The notes beneath the pieces are model-generated. The model saw nothing but the letters and a program-made list of their open reading frames with translations. It searched no databases and had not been told where the DNA came from. A DNA stretch of 42,764 nt, taken from a virus. Both the position numbers and the translations under genes were made by a program. The stretch covers positions 1 through 42,764 of the IMG/VR virus record IMGVR_UViG_3300046834_000044; one strand, written 5' to 3'. Below are positions 27,410 to 35,344 of this stretch, piece after piece (within the stretch, counting starts at the first letter, position 1; each line of letters begins with the position of its first letter).

Positions 27410-29253
27410 CTCGGCGTCAACACCTTCACCGGATCGCCCCCCTGGTCTCGGATTCCGTCTCGCAGCAGCTCCAGGAGGATGCGAACGACCTTCGCCTCTC
27501 CGCCCGTGATGTGGATCGTAGCACCTCCACCACCACCGCCGGATCCGGCACCTGGACCCGTACGCCGCGCCACTGCCGCCTTGCTGATTCGTTCTCCCCG
27601 GTGGACCACGGCGAGGCCGGTGCGCTGGATGTCACCACCCGAAGCGAGATACGGGATGTTGGGGGTGCCGAACGAGGCCGACGGGACGTTGATCCCCATG
27701 AACGACCCACCACCGATGGTGAAACTGAGGTTGTTCCACCCGCCGATGATCCGGTTGACGATCCCCTTGAACCCGGACCACAGGGGGCTAAACATGTTGC
27801 TCAACGCACCCCGGACCTTGCCCGGTAGCCTGCCGATGAACGAGATGAACTGGCTGATCCTGGAGGTTACGCCGTTCCAGACCGAGGCGATTCCATGCCC
27901 TAGTCCTATGAAGAAGTTTTTGATCTGGTTGACTGCCAGCAGGAGCGAGTTCTTCTGGGAAACGAACACGCTCACGATCATGTGCCACGCCGCGACGAAG
28001 AAGTTGGCGAACGGTCCGGCGAACCACGCCCCCACCGCCTTGAGGAAGCCCCAGACGCCGCGCCAGATGGTTTGGAAGAACTGCGTCTTGGTTGCCAATA
28101 GAACGATGACCGCGATCGCCACGATGATTGCGGCGACGATCCAGGTAATCGGGCTTGCCCAGAACGCCGAGTTCATCATCCAGGTGGCTACGGTCAACAC
28201 GCCCTCGACCACGGCCAGGATCTTCATGGCTCCTTGGAAGGCGATGAACCCCGCCACCAGTGCGGTGATGACGTTGGGGGGGATTGCGGCGATCAGCGAC
28301 GCCAGACCGGAGGCGATGGCCAACGAAATCGGAGCGAGCGGGGCGACAGCCTGCGCGATGTGGACTGCCGCTGTCGCCAGGTTCCCCAGTAGCGCGAGCA
28401 CGGCCGGACCGTTCTGCTGTGCGTAGGCAAGGAACCGCGAGAATCCCGAATCAGAATCGGTGCTCTTTGCCCACGTCGCCCACTTGCCGGTCATCCGCTC
28501 GATCCAGTCCAGCATGCCCTGTCCACCGGCAGCCGACCGACCAAACATGTTGCCCAGCGCGGTAGTCACGTTGACGATGATCCGCCACAGGGAGTCCATC
28601 GCGGGGCGGGCCCGCGCGGCGAGGCGCTCGATGAATCCGCCTGCCACGACTCGCTCCAGGGCTGACAGGAGTCTGCTGGCTGCCGCCTTGCCGATGTCGA
28701 ACAACGGCTGGAGCTTGCCGATGCTCGTCTCCAGCAGTTTGTACCCACGACCGATCAACCCGAACACTCCGGGCTTGTTCTTGTCGACGAACTTGTCCCA
28801 GCTGTCTTTCATACCGATGTACGCCATCGTCGCGTTGCGCGTCTCGGGCGGCAGGTTGGCGAGGCGAGCCTGAAGCTCCAGCGACGCGTCGGCCTGCTTC
28901 TTCAGGTATTTGGCGTTGTCCTGTCCCGCTGCGGCAGCCAACTGCGCCTCGCGTCCGTACAGGGCCATCTTGTCCCGAAGACCCTCGACCTTGGTGGCCG
29001 CTTCGTTGACGTCGCCCATCGCGCTACCTGTCACGGCACCGAAGACCCCGGCCGCAGCTCCTGCCGCCCCCAACGCCACGCCGAACCCCATGACGGCTGT
29101 TCCGGCTGACGCGAGGACGGGCAGGAGCGCAGGTCCACCCAGTGCTTTAGCAACGAAAGACCCGGTGTTCTCGGCGGTCCGCTTGAGCTTGGCCATCACG
29201 CCCTGCGTGTGGTCCCGGGCGATGATCTTGAAGATCAGGCTCGTGTCGGCCAC
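27406..29253 (-). CDS. Tape measure protein
   Basis: This 615-residue protein has the usual features: N-terminal IFKIIARDHTQGVMAKLKR, Gly/Ala-rich hydrophobic stretches (LASAGTAVMGFGVALGAAGAA), long helical segments, repeated membrane-like runs in the middle (ITWIVAAIIVAIAVIVLLA) and a C-terminal part ending GGDPVKVLTPR. It sets tail length and helps DNA entry; at about 1.5 angstrom per residue it predicts a short tail of roughly 90 nm. It starts at GTG 29253 with AGGGGGG upstream, just after the tail-chaperone frameshift ORF. Confidence 0.88.
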   Translation of the reverse strand: MADTSLIFKIIARDHTQGVMAKLKRTAENTGSFVAKALGGPALLPVLASAGTAVMGFGVALGAAGAAAGVFGAVTGSAMGDVNEAATKVEGLRDKMALYGREAQLAAAAGQDNAKYLKKQADASLELQARLANLPPETRNATMAYIGMKDSWDKFVDKNKPGVFGLIGRGYKLLETSIGKLQPLFDIGKAAASRLLSALERVVAGGFIERLAARARPAMDSLWRIIVNVTTALGNMFGRSAAGGQGMLDWIERMTGKWATWAKSTDSDSGFSRFLAYAQQNGPAVLALLGNLATAAVHIAQAVAPLAPISLAIASGLASLIAAIPPNVITALVAGFIAFQGAMKILAVVEGVLTVATWMMNSAFWASPITWIVAAIIVAIAVIVLLATKTQFFQTIWRGVWGFLKAVGAWFAGPFANFFVAAWHMIVSVFVSQKNSLLLAVNQIKNFFIGLGHGIASVWNGVTSRISQFISFIGRLPGKVRGALSNMFSPLWSGFKGIVNRIIGGWNNLSFTIGGGSFMGINVPSASFGTPNIPYLASGGDIQRTGLAVVHRGERISKAAVARRTGPGAGSGGGGGGATIHITGGEAKVVRILLELLRDGIRDQGGDPVKVLTPR

Positions 29254-29268
29254 CGGTCACCCCCCTCG

Positions 29269-29852
29269 CTACTTGTCAAGCTCGGCCCGGATCGCGTCAA
29301 CTGCCGCGCATGCCTGGTGGTATCTTAGCACGGACATCCGGTCCTGCTCTCCCGGCGGGATGTGGAGGTGGATGCAGATCTCGATCCAGTACTCCTCAAA
29401 CAGCTGGGCTAGTTTGCTTTTCCCACTTCTTCGATCTCGCCCGAGATCACACCGGTCTCGCGCTCCATCGCGTCGGCAATGTCACGGTCGAACGCAGCCT
29501 CGAACGCCTCGCGGACCTCGTCCGCCATCTTGGTCTTGGCGATCCGCTCGCGCAGTTCACGCAGCTCGTCCACCGACATCTCAACCTTGAGCTGACGACG
29601 CTTGAAGTTCGGGGCGTCTTTGTAGGCGAGACTCCGGTGTTCGAGTCGCAGCAGGTGCCAGAGCAGGACCGAACGGGCCCGCATGTTCGCTCCGCGCACC
29701 AGCTCCAGCCAGGTGTCGAAGTTGGCCGGAGCGCCACCGATCGGGCCCATCGCCTTCTCGATGTCCTCGCCCTGCCGACGGTCTACGTCGTCGGGGTCGA
29801 ACACCCAAGTCCTCAGCGGGCTGCCGTCTTCCAGATCGTAGGTTACGAACAT
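29269..29852 (-). CDS. Tail assembly chaperones with programmed -1 frameshift
   Basis: The in-frame product (29409-29852, 147 residues, MFVTYDLEDGSPLRTWVFDPDD) is a tail assembly chaperone like lambda gpG. Near its end lies GGGAAAA (29418-29424), a canonical X XXY YYZ slippery heptamer in the correct phase (GTG GGA AAA). Slipping back one base opens a frame of 49 codons (SKLAQLFEEYWIEICIHLHI ... VDAIRAELDK) to a TAG at 29269-29271, giving a gpGT-like fusion of about 194 residues. Position immediately upstream of the tape measure gene is where this conserved device is expected. It is annotated here as one joined span. Confidence 0.88.
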
Positions 29853-29875
29853 CAGTCTCGTCCTCCTGGGTCCGA

Positions 29876-30376
29876 TTACCGGATGCGCCGGATCTCGTTG
29901 GCCATCTTACCAGCCACCTCGTCCAGAGCTTGAATGATCTCTTGCCGGACCATCGGGTAATCCGTGGAGGACGCGCCGTCGAACCAATCGGTCGGTTCCA
30001 TCCGCTGGGTGGTCACGGTCCCGCCGAGATTCTGCGGGTGCCAGCCGCTCTCCCGGTTGAACGCCCTGCCCGCGTACTGGAAGTCTCGAGGCATGCCGCG
30101 CGCTCGTTGAACGATCGAGACCCCGGTGTTCCGCCCGGACCACCTCGTGTTGGCCGAGATCTTCCGTGCGATCGCCTGCCGCATCGAGGTCTTCGACTTG
30201 CCCTGCGAAGGGAGCGCCAGCACCCGTGCCTTACGTTCGGCCACCATCGGTGCCAGGATCGACCGCAGCCGCTTGCTGACACTGCGCTTGATGTCCTTGG
30301 AGACGCCCTCGGCTCGGAATGCCCTTCCAAGGTGGTTCATCGCCCGGCGGAGGTCTCGGTCGTCTATCCGGATCAT
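29876..30376 (-). CDS. Minor tail / tail completion-like protein
   Basis: This 166-residue basic protein begins MIRIDDRDLRRAMNHLGRAF, with helices in the first half (KDIKRSVSKRLRSILAPM) and YAGRAFNRESGWHPQN in the middle. This resembles HK97 gp10-like or minor tail proteins usually found near the tail tube and chaperones. Its place after the tail-tube genes, past a terminator, rather than before them, is slightly unusual. Function inferred from position and pattern only. Confidence 0.6.
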   Translation of the reverse strand: MIRIDDRDLRRAMNHLGRAFRAEGVSKDIKRSVSKRLRSILAPMVAERKARVLALPSQGKSKTSMRQAIARKISANTRWSGRNTGVSIVQRARGMPRDFQYAGRAFNRESGWHPQNLGGTVTTQRMEPTDWFDGASSTDYPMVRQEIIQALDEVAGKMANEIRRIR

Positions 30377-30432
30377 GCCGTGCCTCCCGGCGGTATCGTC
30401 GTGGTATCTCCTGTGCCCGTCCGCGAATTAGC

Positions 30433-30469
30433 GGGGCCGGGTGGGGCTGTCCGTACCCCACCCGGCCCC
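30433..30469. terminator. Terminator after the second tail-tube gene
   Basis: A 14-bp perfect stem (GGGGCCGGGTGGGG with CCCCACCCGGCCCC) and 9-nt loop. It would lower expression of downstream tail genes relative to the abundant tube protein. Confidence 0.8.
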
Positions 30470-30491
30470 CACCCCCGGAGAAGGCCTCTTC

Positions 30492-30905
30492 TTATGTCGA
30501 AGTCGCTCGCGCCATCGGGCCGGACATCGGGAACGTCACGTCGACCTCAGCCACGTCACCAACCGCGCCGGAGATCGGCACCCACTCATTCACCAGCAGA
30601 GAGCCGGAGTACTGCGGGTTCGACGTGGTCACGGCGTCGAGGTCGGCCCGCGCTTTCCAGGTCACCACGCTCCGGCGCAGTGCCCACATCAGCGCGTCCA
30701 GCTCGCCCACGGTGTAGCTGTTCTTGAAGGTGATGCCGATGGTGCCGGATTCCAGCCCGCCGAGCACCTCCTCGGCTCCACCCGACGCGTACGTCGTGGT
30801 CTTCTTGTCCTCGAACTTGTCGTCCAGCTCAAGCTTAGCGCACCACTGCGTCAGATCGACGCCGTTGATGTCAAGCTGCGCATCGAGCAGCACCTTCTTG
30901 GGCAT
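30492..30905 (-). CDS. Tail tube-like protein, short paralogue
   Basis: This 137-residue protein reads KKVLLDAQLDINGVDLTQWC, then DDKFEDKKTTTYASGGAEEV, then LGGLESGTIGITFKN and a beta-rich end. The DKFEDKKTTTYASGGAEEVLGGLESG part closely parallels the upstream gene (EKWEDKKTTNFKSGGAEELLGGLGSV). This pattern is typical of actinophage tail tube (major tail) proteins. A strong terminator follows, as expected after an abundant structural gene. Confidence 0.75.
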   Translation of the reverse strand: MPKKVLLDAQLDINGVDLTQWCAKLELDDKFEDKKTTTYASGGAEEVLGGLESGTIGITFKNSYTVGELDALMWALRRSVVTWKARADLDAVTTSNPQYSGSLLVNEWVPISGAVGDVAEVDVTFPMSGPMARATST

Positions 30906-30916
30906 GGTTCACACTC

Positions 30917-31663
30917 CTACTCGATACCCAGCGTGACTAGAAACAGGAAACTCGGGGTCGTACCGGTGATCGTCCACACGATTCGCCAGTACCGCTCGTT
31001 TCCGGGGCTGACGATCTCCAGCGCCTCGCCCCCGATGGCAGTCTTGGCAGCGAACGTCCCACGCAGGGTCGGGGTGGTCATGCCGCTGTTGTCATCCGAC
31101 TGAACGGAGACTGTGAGGGTCGGCGTGCCCGTCCCGGAGACCGAGAGCACATGCAGGTTGGCGTAGACTCTCTGCCCCGTGGTCGGACCTGCCGAGAAAT
31201 CGACAGCGGTGCCGTTACCGGCTGCGATCCGGGGGGTTCCGCTCTGGTGCATCGACTGACCGCGCACCAGCGGCTTCGATCCGGTGGCGTCGGCCTCCCA
31301 CGGGGCGACCTCACCCACCGCATCGAACAGCTTGCTTGAGGTGCGCAGCGCGGATGTCAGGTACATCAGGTTGCCGGGGGCGGTGTCGCTGGCGTTGGTC
31401 GGGCCGACTGACCACGGCTCGATCACCCGGCGGTTCTCCCAGAACGTGTCGTCTGGCTTGCCGGAGTCGCCAGCTTCCCACTGCCCCGATCCGTTGATGC
31501 TGACCGACCCGAGCCCGCCGAGCAGCTCTTCAGCACCACCGGACTTGAAGTTGGTGGTCTTCTTGTCTTCCCACTTCTCACCGATGCTGATCTTATTCGA
31601 CCAGCCGGACAGGTCGGCTCCCGAGACGAAGACCCGGGTGTCGAGCATGACCATCTTACCCAT
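30917..31663 (-). CDS. Tail tube-like protein, long paralogue
   Basis: This 248-residue protein shares its N-terminal core with the 30492-30905 product (VMLDTRVFVSGADLSGW, KWEDKKTTNFKSGGAEEL). It then carries an insert with DDTFWENRRVIEPWSVGPTN and a large beta region (QRVYANLHVLSVSGTGTPTL, YWRIVWTITGTTPSFLFLV). One of the two is probably the major tail protein and the other a decorated or terminal ring version. Which one forms the tube cannot be told from sequence alone. Confidence 0.7.
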   Translation of the reverse strand: MGKMVMLDTRVFVSGADLSGWSNKISIGEKWEDKKTTNFKSGGAEELLGGLGSVSINGSGQWEAGDSGKPDDTFWENRRVIEPWSVGPTNASDTAPGNLMYLTSALRTSSKLFDAVGEVAPWEADATGSKPLVRGQSMHQSGTPRIAAGNGTAVDFSAGPTTGQRVYANLHVLSVSGTGTPTLTVSVQSDDNSGMTTPTLRGTFAAKTAIGGEALEIVSPGNERYWRIVWTITGTTPSFLFLVTLGIE

Positions 31664-32094
31664 TAGGCGTCTCCGATCACGAAGATGTCGAGTTCGACCC
31701 CGTAGAACTTCGACTCGCCCACCACGAACAGGCGGTTGCCCTTCATGGACTTGACCTGAGACGAGTCGACGGTCCCGCCGAGGGTCTTATCGGCGGAGAG
31801 TGCCTGGACCAACGCGGTCGGCCCGGTGCCTGACATGAACGTGCGCAGTTTGCGCTGTGCCGCCTTGTCATCGAACCTGGCCACCAGGACTCGGCAGGTG
31901 ATGATCGCCTCGTCGGTGCCAGTCCGCCCGGGGGTGACCGGCCTGCGCCGGAATGTCACATCGAAGTCGACATCGATCTCTCCGACGTAGAAGCCGATGT
32001 TGGCGAGGTCGTCCGGCACCTCGGAGTACGCGTTGATGCCAGGCACTGTGTTGGCTGCCGCCTCCAGGGCGTCCGCAACCGCGTTCCAGTCCAT
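31663..32094 (-). CDS. Tail terminator-like protein
   Basis: This 143-residue protein begins MDWNAVADALEAAANTVPGIN, then NIGFYVGEIDVDFDVTFRR, EAIITCRVLVARFDDKAAQR and a final beta strand set. That order (an N-terminal helix, then strands, position before the tube gene) matches tail terminator or minor tail subunit proteins of siphophages. The ATG at 32094 overlaps the stop of the upstream connector gene (TGATG). Assigned by position and fold pattern. Confidence 0.6.
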   Translation of the reverse strand: MDWNAVADALEAAANTVPGINAYSEVPDDLANIGFYVGEIDVDFDVTFRRRPVTPGRTGTDEAIITCRVLVARFDDKAAQRKLRTFMSGTGPTALVQALSADKTLGGTVDSSQVKSMKGNRLFVVGESKFYGVELDIFVIGDA

Positions 32095-32687
32095 CAGCCG
32101 ATCCCGGGGTTGATGTAGCCGCCACCCTCGAGGATGGCTTGAACGTCGGGGTCGAGGCGGGGGATCCGAGTGAGACCCCATTCTGCCGACCCGGCGATGC
32201 CCTCCGGGGATCCGCGCCGTCGGTAGAACCGGTGCGCCTGGAGCTGGTTGGCCATGACGATATCGTCCGGCACCTGAGGCCAGCCCCAATACGCTTGGAC
32301 GCTGAACTCCTCGGGGATGGTGGTGCCCCACGGGATCTTGATCGCCTTGACCGGCTTGTTCTCCCGGAACTGGATGCTCGCCTCGAACAGGGTCGCTCCG
32401 GTGACTCCGGAGACCGAGAAGCCTGTTGCCGACGCGATGGCGTCCGGGAGGAGCAGTTTGTAGTACGCGAGGCCGCTGCGTCGCACCGGGCGGATTCGCC
32501 CTTCGGTTGCGATCGCGATCGTCTCCAGGTCGCTGCCCTTCCAGAACGTCGTGTAGCCCGTCCGGTTGTTGATCGCCCTCGCAGCACCCATCACCGCGCG
32601 CTCGCCAAGCTCATCCTCGGCGGAGTCGGTCACGCCGAGCACATCTTTGAGCTGAGTCCACGTGATGTACGGGTCTCCGACTGCCAA
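32094..32687 (-). CDS. Head-tail connector protein
   Basis: This 197-residue protein begins MAVGDPYITWTQLKDVLGV and has helical ends with a central beta part: ELGERAVMGAARAINNRTG, then VKAIKIPWGTTIPEEFSVQAYWG and VMANQLQAHRFYRRRGSPEGIAG. This matches gp6/adaptor-type connectors of HK97-like phages. It follows the glycosylation cassette. Confidence 0.75.
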   Translation of the reverse strand: MAVGDPYITWTQLKDVLGVTDSAEDELGERAVMGAARAINNRTGYTTFWKGSDLETIAIATEGRIRPVRRSGLAYYKLLLPDAIASATGFSVSGVTGATLFEASIQFRENKPVKAIKIPWGTTIPEEFSVQAYWGWPQVPDDIVMANQLQAHRFYRRRGSPEGIAGSAEWGLTRIPRLDPDVQAILEGGGYINPGIG

Positions 32688-32697
32688 CGCGACACCT

Positions 32698-32743
32698 CCC
32701 CCTCGGCCCCTGCACGTACGGGCAGTGTACCAGGCCGAGGGGG
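32698..32743. terminator. Hairpin between the glycosyl cassette and the connector gene
   Basis: An 11-bp stem (CCCCCTCGGCC with GGCCGAGGGGG) and 24-nt loop. On the minus strand the loop contains TGGTACACT (-10-like, 32724-32729), so it may again combine a terminator with a promoter, although no good -35 is visible. Confidence 0.5.
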
Positions 32744-32760
32744 GCGGCGTGCTCTAACAA

Positions 32761-33462
32761 TCAACCCCGCAGGGCTGCGATCTGCTCTGCCTGCTGCTTC
32801 CGGCTCGAACGCAACCAGCGGATGTACGCCGACCGGTCCCGCTCGTACTGATCGGGCCCGTTCACCCTGACGTACCCGCTGTCCCATTCGCTCTTGTTGG
32901 CGACCGGGTGCATGTGCTCAATGAACACGGACGGCAGGTACCGGATGCACCTGGCCGCCTTGCCGAGTTCGAGAACCGCATTGTCACAGTAGAGGTGCTC
33001 GACATCGGCGGGGACCATCCGACCCAACGTGCGGATGATCGGCTCGGACATCGCCCACCACGTCGGCAGCTTGATGTCCTTCAGCCCGTCTCGACCGTAG
33101 AAGATCCCGGGGCCGTGTGTCCTGGAGGCGGCAGCCAACGCAACAGCCCACCCCGGTGTGCGTGGAAGGTGGTCGTCACCCATGAACCCCACGACATCGG
33201 CCTGGACCGTCACGGCGACCTCGTTCAACTTGCGCACCATCGGGGTCCAGTACTGAACGCACGCAACCTCCATCCACGGGTGTCGCGCCAACGCGTCCTG
33301 GTACTGAATGGCCATCGGGTCGTCGAGGTCGAGAATCCAGATCAGTCGGGCCTCTTTGAGCGGGTCAGTCTGCTCCCAGGCCTCTGCCTGCCTGTCGACA
33401 GACTCCGGTCGCCCCCTGCTGGGGATCAGCATCGCCACGCCGGTCACTGCGTCTTCTTCCAC
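32761..33462 (-). CDS. Glycosyltransferase (GT-A, family 2-like)
   Basis: This 233-residue protein starts with a GT-A pattern: GVAMLIPSRGRPESVDRQAEAW, then LIWILDLDDP with acidic residues, then VVGFMGDDHLPRTPGW, whose DD supplies the metal/nucleotide-sugar site. Later segments have HLYCDNAVLELGK and VFIEHMHPVANKSEW. It probably transfers a sugar to a virion protein or the host surface. It lies in a three-gene cassette with a methyltransferase and another glycosyltransferase, between the capsid and connector genes. Confidence 0.8.
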   Translation of the reverse strand: MEEDAVTGVAMLIPSRGRPESVDRQAEAWEQTDPLKEARLIWILDLDDPMAIQYQDALARHPWMEVACVQYWTPMVRKLNEVAVTVQADVVGFMGDDHLPRTPGWAVALAAASRTHGPGIFYGRDGLKDIKLPTWWAMSEPIIRTLGRMVPADVEHLYCDNAVLELGKAARCIRYLPSVFIEHMHPVANKSEWDSGYVRVNGPDQYERDRSAYIRWLRSSRKQQAEQIAALRG

Positions 33463-34106
33463 CAGCCGCAGGGTGAGTGCGACACCGAAAAGGCACCCTC
33501 GATTTCAGTGTCGCGATACCAGCCGCCCCGGGCCTCCGGGTTCCACGTGCGGATTGCGGCGAGGGGCCCACCGACCTCGGGGATCTTCGCCCCGCCTCGC
33601 CGAGCATCCTCGTCGTACCACGTGTCGAAGCAGCCGTCCTCGACCACCAGGAAGCTGCCCGGGGTGACCAGCTCGGAATAGAGCCGGATCTCCTCCAGGA
33701 CGTGCGGGGCGTGGTGGTCCGAATCAAGGATCACCATGGTCCGCTTGCCGCGCGCCCACTCGGCGACCACCGAGTACAAGTGCCGGTCGGTCGAGTCACC
33801 GATGACGTACTGAATGTTCCGGTTGTGGGTGTCGTAGTTCTTGGCAGTCCACCCGATCAGCGGGTTGGTGTCGATCGAGACCACGAGGGCGTTGCGTGCA
33901 GTCTCGTGCAGCCATCCGGCCGAACCGCCCCACCGGGTGCCGGTCTCGATGATCACTTCGGGCTGCGCGATCCCGATCCCCATCTGCAACCGGCTGAGGT
34001 CCTGCCAGCATTTCTGGGTCTTGCGCCCGTACGCGAACACCTCGAATGTACCCTCGTGGAACGTCGCGAGGGTTTGGTCATTGCTCCAGTTAGGCAGGGG
34101 CTCCAT
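33444..34106 (-). CDS. CmcI-like SAM-dependent methyltransferase
   Basis: This 220-residue protein has a class I methyltransferase pattern: PEVIIETGTRWGGSAGW (SAM loop), NALVVSIDTNPLIGW, then RTMVILDSDHHAPHVLEEI and LVTPGSFLVVEDG. The DSDHHAPHVLEEIRLYSELV string is typical of the cephalosporin hydroxylase (CmcI) family, which phages carry beside glycosyltransferases. It overlaps both neighbours (33444-33462 and 34090-34106), so the three genes form one unit, and it may methylate a sugar added to the virion. Confidence 0.78.
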   Translation of the reverse strand: MEPLPNWSNDQTLATFHEGTFEVFAYGRKTQKCWQDLSRLQMGIGIAQPEVIIETGTRWGGSAGWLHETARNALVVSIDTNPLIGWTAKNYDTHNRNIQYVIGDSTDRHLYSVVAEWARGKRTMVILDSDHHAPHVLEEIRLYSELVTPGSFLVVEDGCFDTWYDEDARRGGAKIPEVGGPLAAIRTWNPEARGGWYRDTEIEGAFSVSHSPCGWWKKTQ

Positions 34107-34956
34107 CGCTGCCTCCCCCGAACACCGGATCGACGTCGGGCTGTTCGTACATGTCGGCCGAGATCCAGATGTCCTTGTGATGGGTCGTCTGGATTCCGGT
34201 GTGGACGTACGCCGGGTAGCCCGCCCGGTTGGCCCGGTAGCAGAATGACAGGTCCTCAGAGATCGGCTTACCGTCTCCGTAGGCCACCGGCGTGTACCAG
34301 TGATCGCCGTCCTTCAGCTCGATAGCCTCGAGGACCGTTCGGTGAATCAGGATGAACGCAGACCCGGTTCCGGCGACCGGCACCAGCTCGTTCTCCGGGT
34401 ACGTGCTCATGTTGATGAACCCGAGCGTCCCGGCTCGATCTCGCGCCATGCCGAACATCGTTGGCAGCGGACGGACGATGAATCCACCCGACCCGTCCGG
34501 TCGGATGTTCCTCGCGGCGAAGCACAGCCCACCGACGATCGGTCGGTCGATCGGGTCAGCGGCAGCCACCAACCGATCCAGCGCGTCGGCCTCGAACCCC
34601 ATGTCGGTATCGACCCAGAAGAACCACTCGTGGGGGCTGTTGTCCAGGAACCACCGAACGGCGGTGTTGCGTCCCTCGACCAGGCCGTGCGGGCCCGAAC
34701 AGAACACTCGGTACGGTGCGCTGCCGACGAGGTTCATGCCGACCGACTTGTCGTAGGCGAGCATGTCCATCATCGAAGAGTGCCACGAATGCGACACCCG
34801 GTGCTCGTGCGCGTATGCGATCTGCACCCGGCCGTCCCACCCCACGAGGATGCCCTCGTCGGTCACGCCCGCGAACTCGTCGGGGCTCTGGGGCACTGGG
34901 GCCGGGGTGGCGGCTGCCGTCGTCTCCGGAGCGGTCTCCGGCGTCGAATCAGGCAT
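34090..34956 (-). CDS. Glycosyltransferase-like protein
   Basis: This 288-residue protein has a Pro/Thr/Ala-rich N terminus, then an IAYAHEHRVSHSWHSS region, GLVEGRNTAVRWFLDN, EWFFWVDTDMGFEADALDRL (DTD metal motif of GT-A enzymes), IVGGLCFAARNI and a C-terminal EDLSFCYRANRAGYPAYVHTG segment with HHKD. It is a second sugar transferase in the cassette. The start is at MPDSTPETAPE (34956), just inside the end of the upstream gene. Confidence 0.75.
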   Translation of the reverse strand: MPDSTPETAPETTAAATPAPVPQSPDEFAGVTDEGILVGWDGRVQIAYAHEHRVSHSWHSSMMDMLAYDKSVGMNLVGSAPYRVFCSGPHGLVEGRNTAVRWFLDNSPHEWFFWVDTDMGFEADALDRLVAAADPIDRPIVGGLCFAARNIRPDGSGGFIVRPLPTMFGMARDRAGTLGFINMSTYPENELVPVAGTGSAFILIHRTVLEAIELKDGDHWYTPVAYGDGKPISEDLSFCYRANRAGYPAYVHTGIQTTHHKDIWISADMYEQPDVDPVFGGGSDGAPA

Positions 34957-35197
34957 TGCGGGGCGGGGCCTGCACGACCGGCGGGGTGACCGTACGTTCC
35001 ATCCGGTTCTCGCCCGGACGCTGCATCGCGGAGCGCACGATATCCGGCCCCTGGATCTCCGCACCCGGCTCCTTGTCCGTGAACAGGTCGGGGCGTTCCT
35101 TCGCCAGGGCGTGATTCTCGTCGATCGACTGGCCCTTGCGCAGCGGCATCATGCCGCCGCTCCAGGTCACGGCCCCGGCGGTTTTGGCGTACAACAC
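34949..35197 (-). CDS. Small head-region protein
   Basis: This 82-residue protein starts at a GTG (LYAKTAGAVTWSGGMMPLRKG). It has ENHALAKERPDLFTDKEPG in the middle and a Pro-rich end (TVTPPVVQAPPRNA). Position directly after the capsid gene and its terminator suggests a head accessory or decoration role, but there is no diagnostic motif. ACAGGAGACC lies upstream. Confidence 0.5.
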   Translation of the reverse strand: MLYAKTAGAVTWSGGMMPLRKGQSIDENHALAKERPDLFTDKEPGAEIQGPDIVRSAMQRPGENRMERTVTPPVVQAPPRNA

Positions 35198-35287
35198 GGT
35201 GGTCTCCTGTCTCGTCCCAGTGTGGACGCCGGGGTCGACCAGAACGGGGGGAACGACCGGCCCCGGCGTCCATCCTAGTATAGACCA

Positions 35288-35329
35288 CGGCCCCCCGCAT
35301 CCGGGGACGAGTCCGAATGCGGGGGGCCG
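35288..35329. terminator. Terminator after the major capsid gene
   Basis: A 13-bp perfect stem (CGGCCCCCCGCAT with ATGCGGGGGGCCG) just after the capsid stop; TATACT lies downstream of it on the minus strand and may restart transcription. Confidence 0.8.
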
Positions 35330-35344
35330 GGGGCGAGGGACGGG

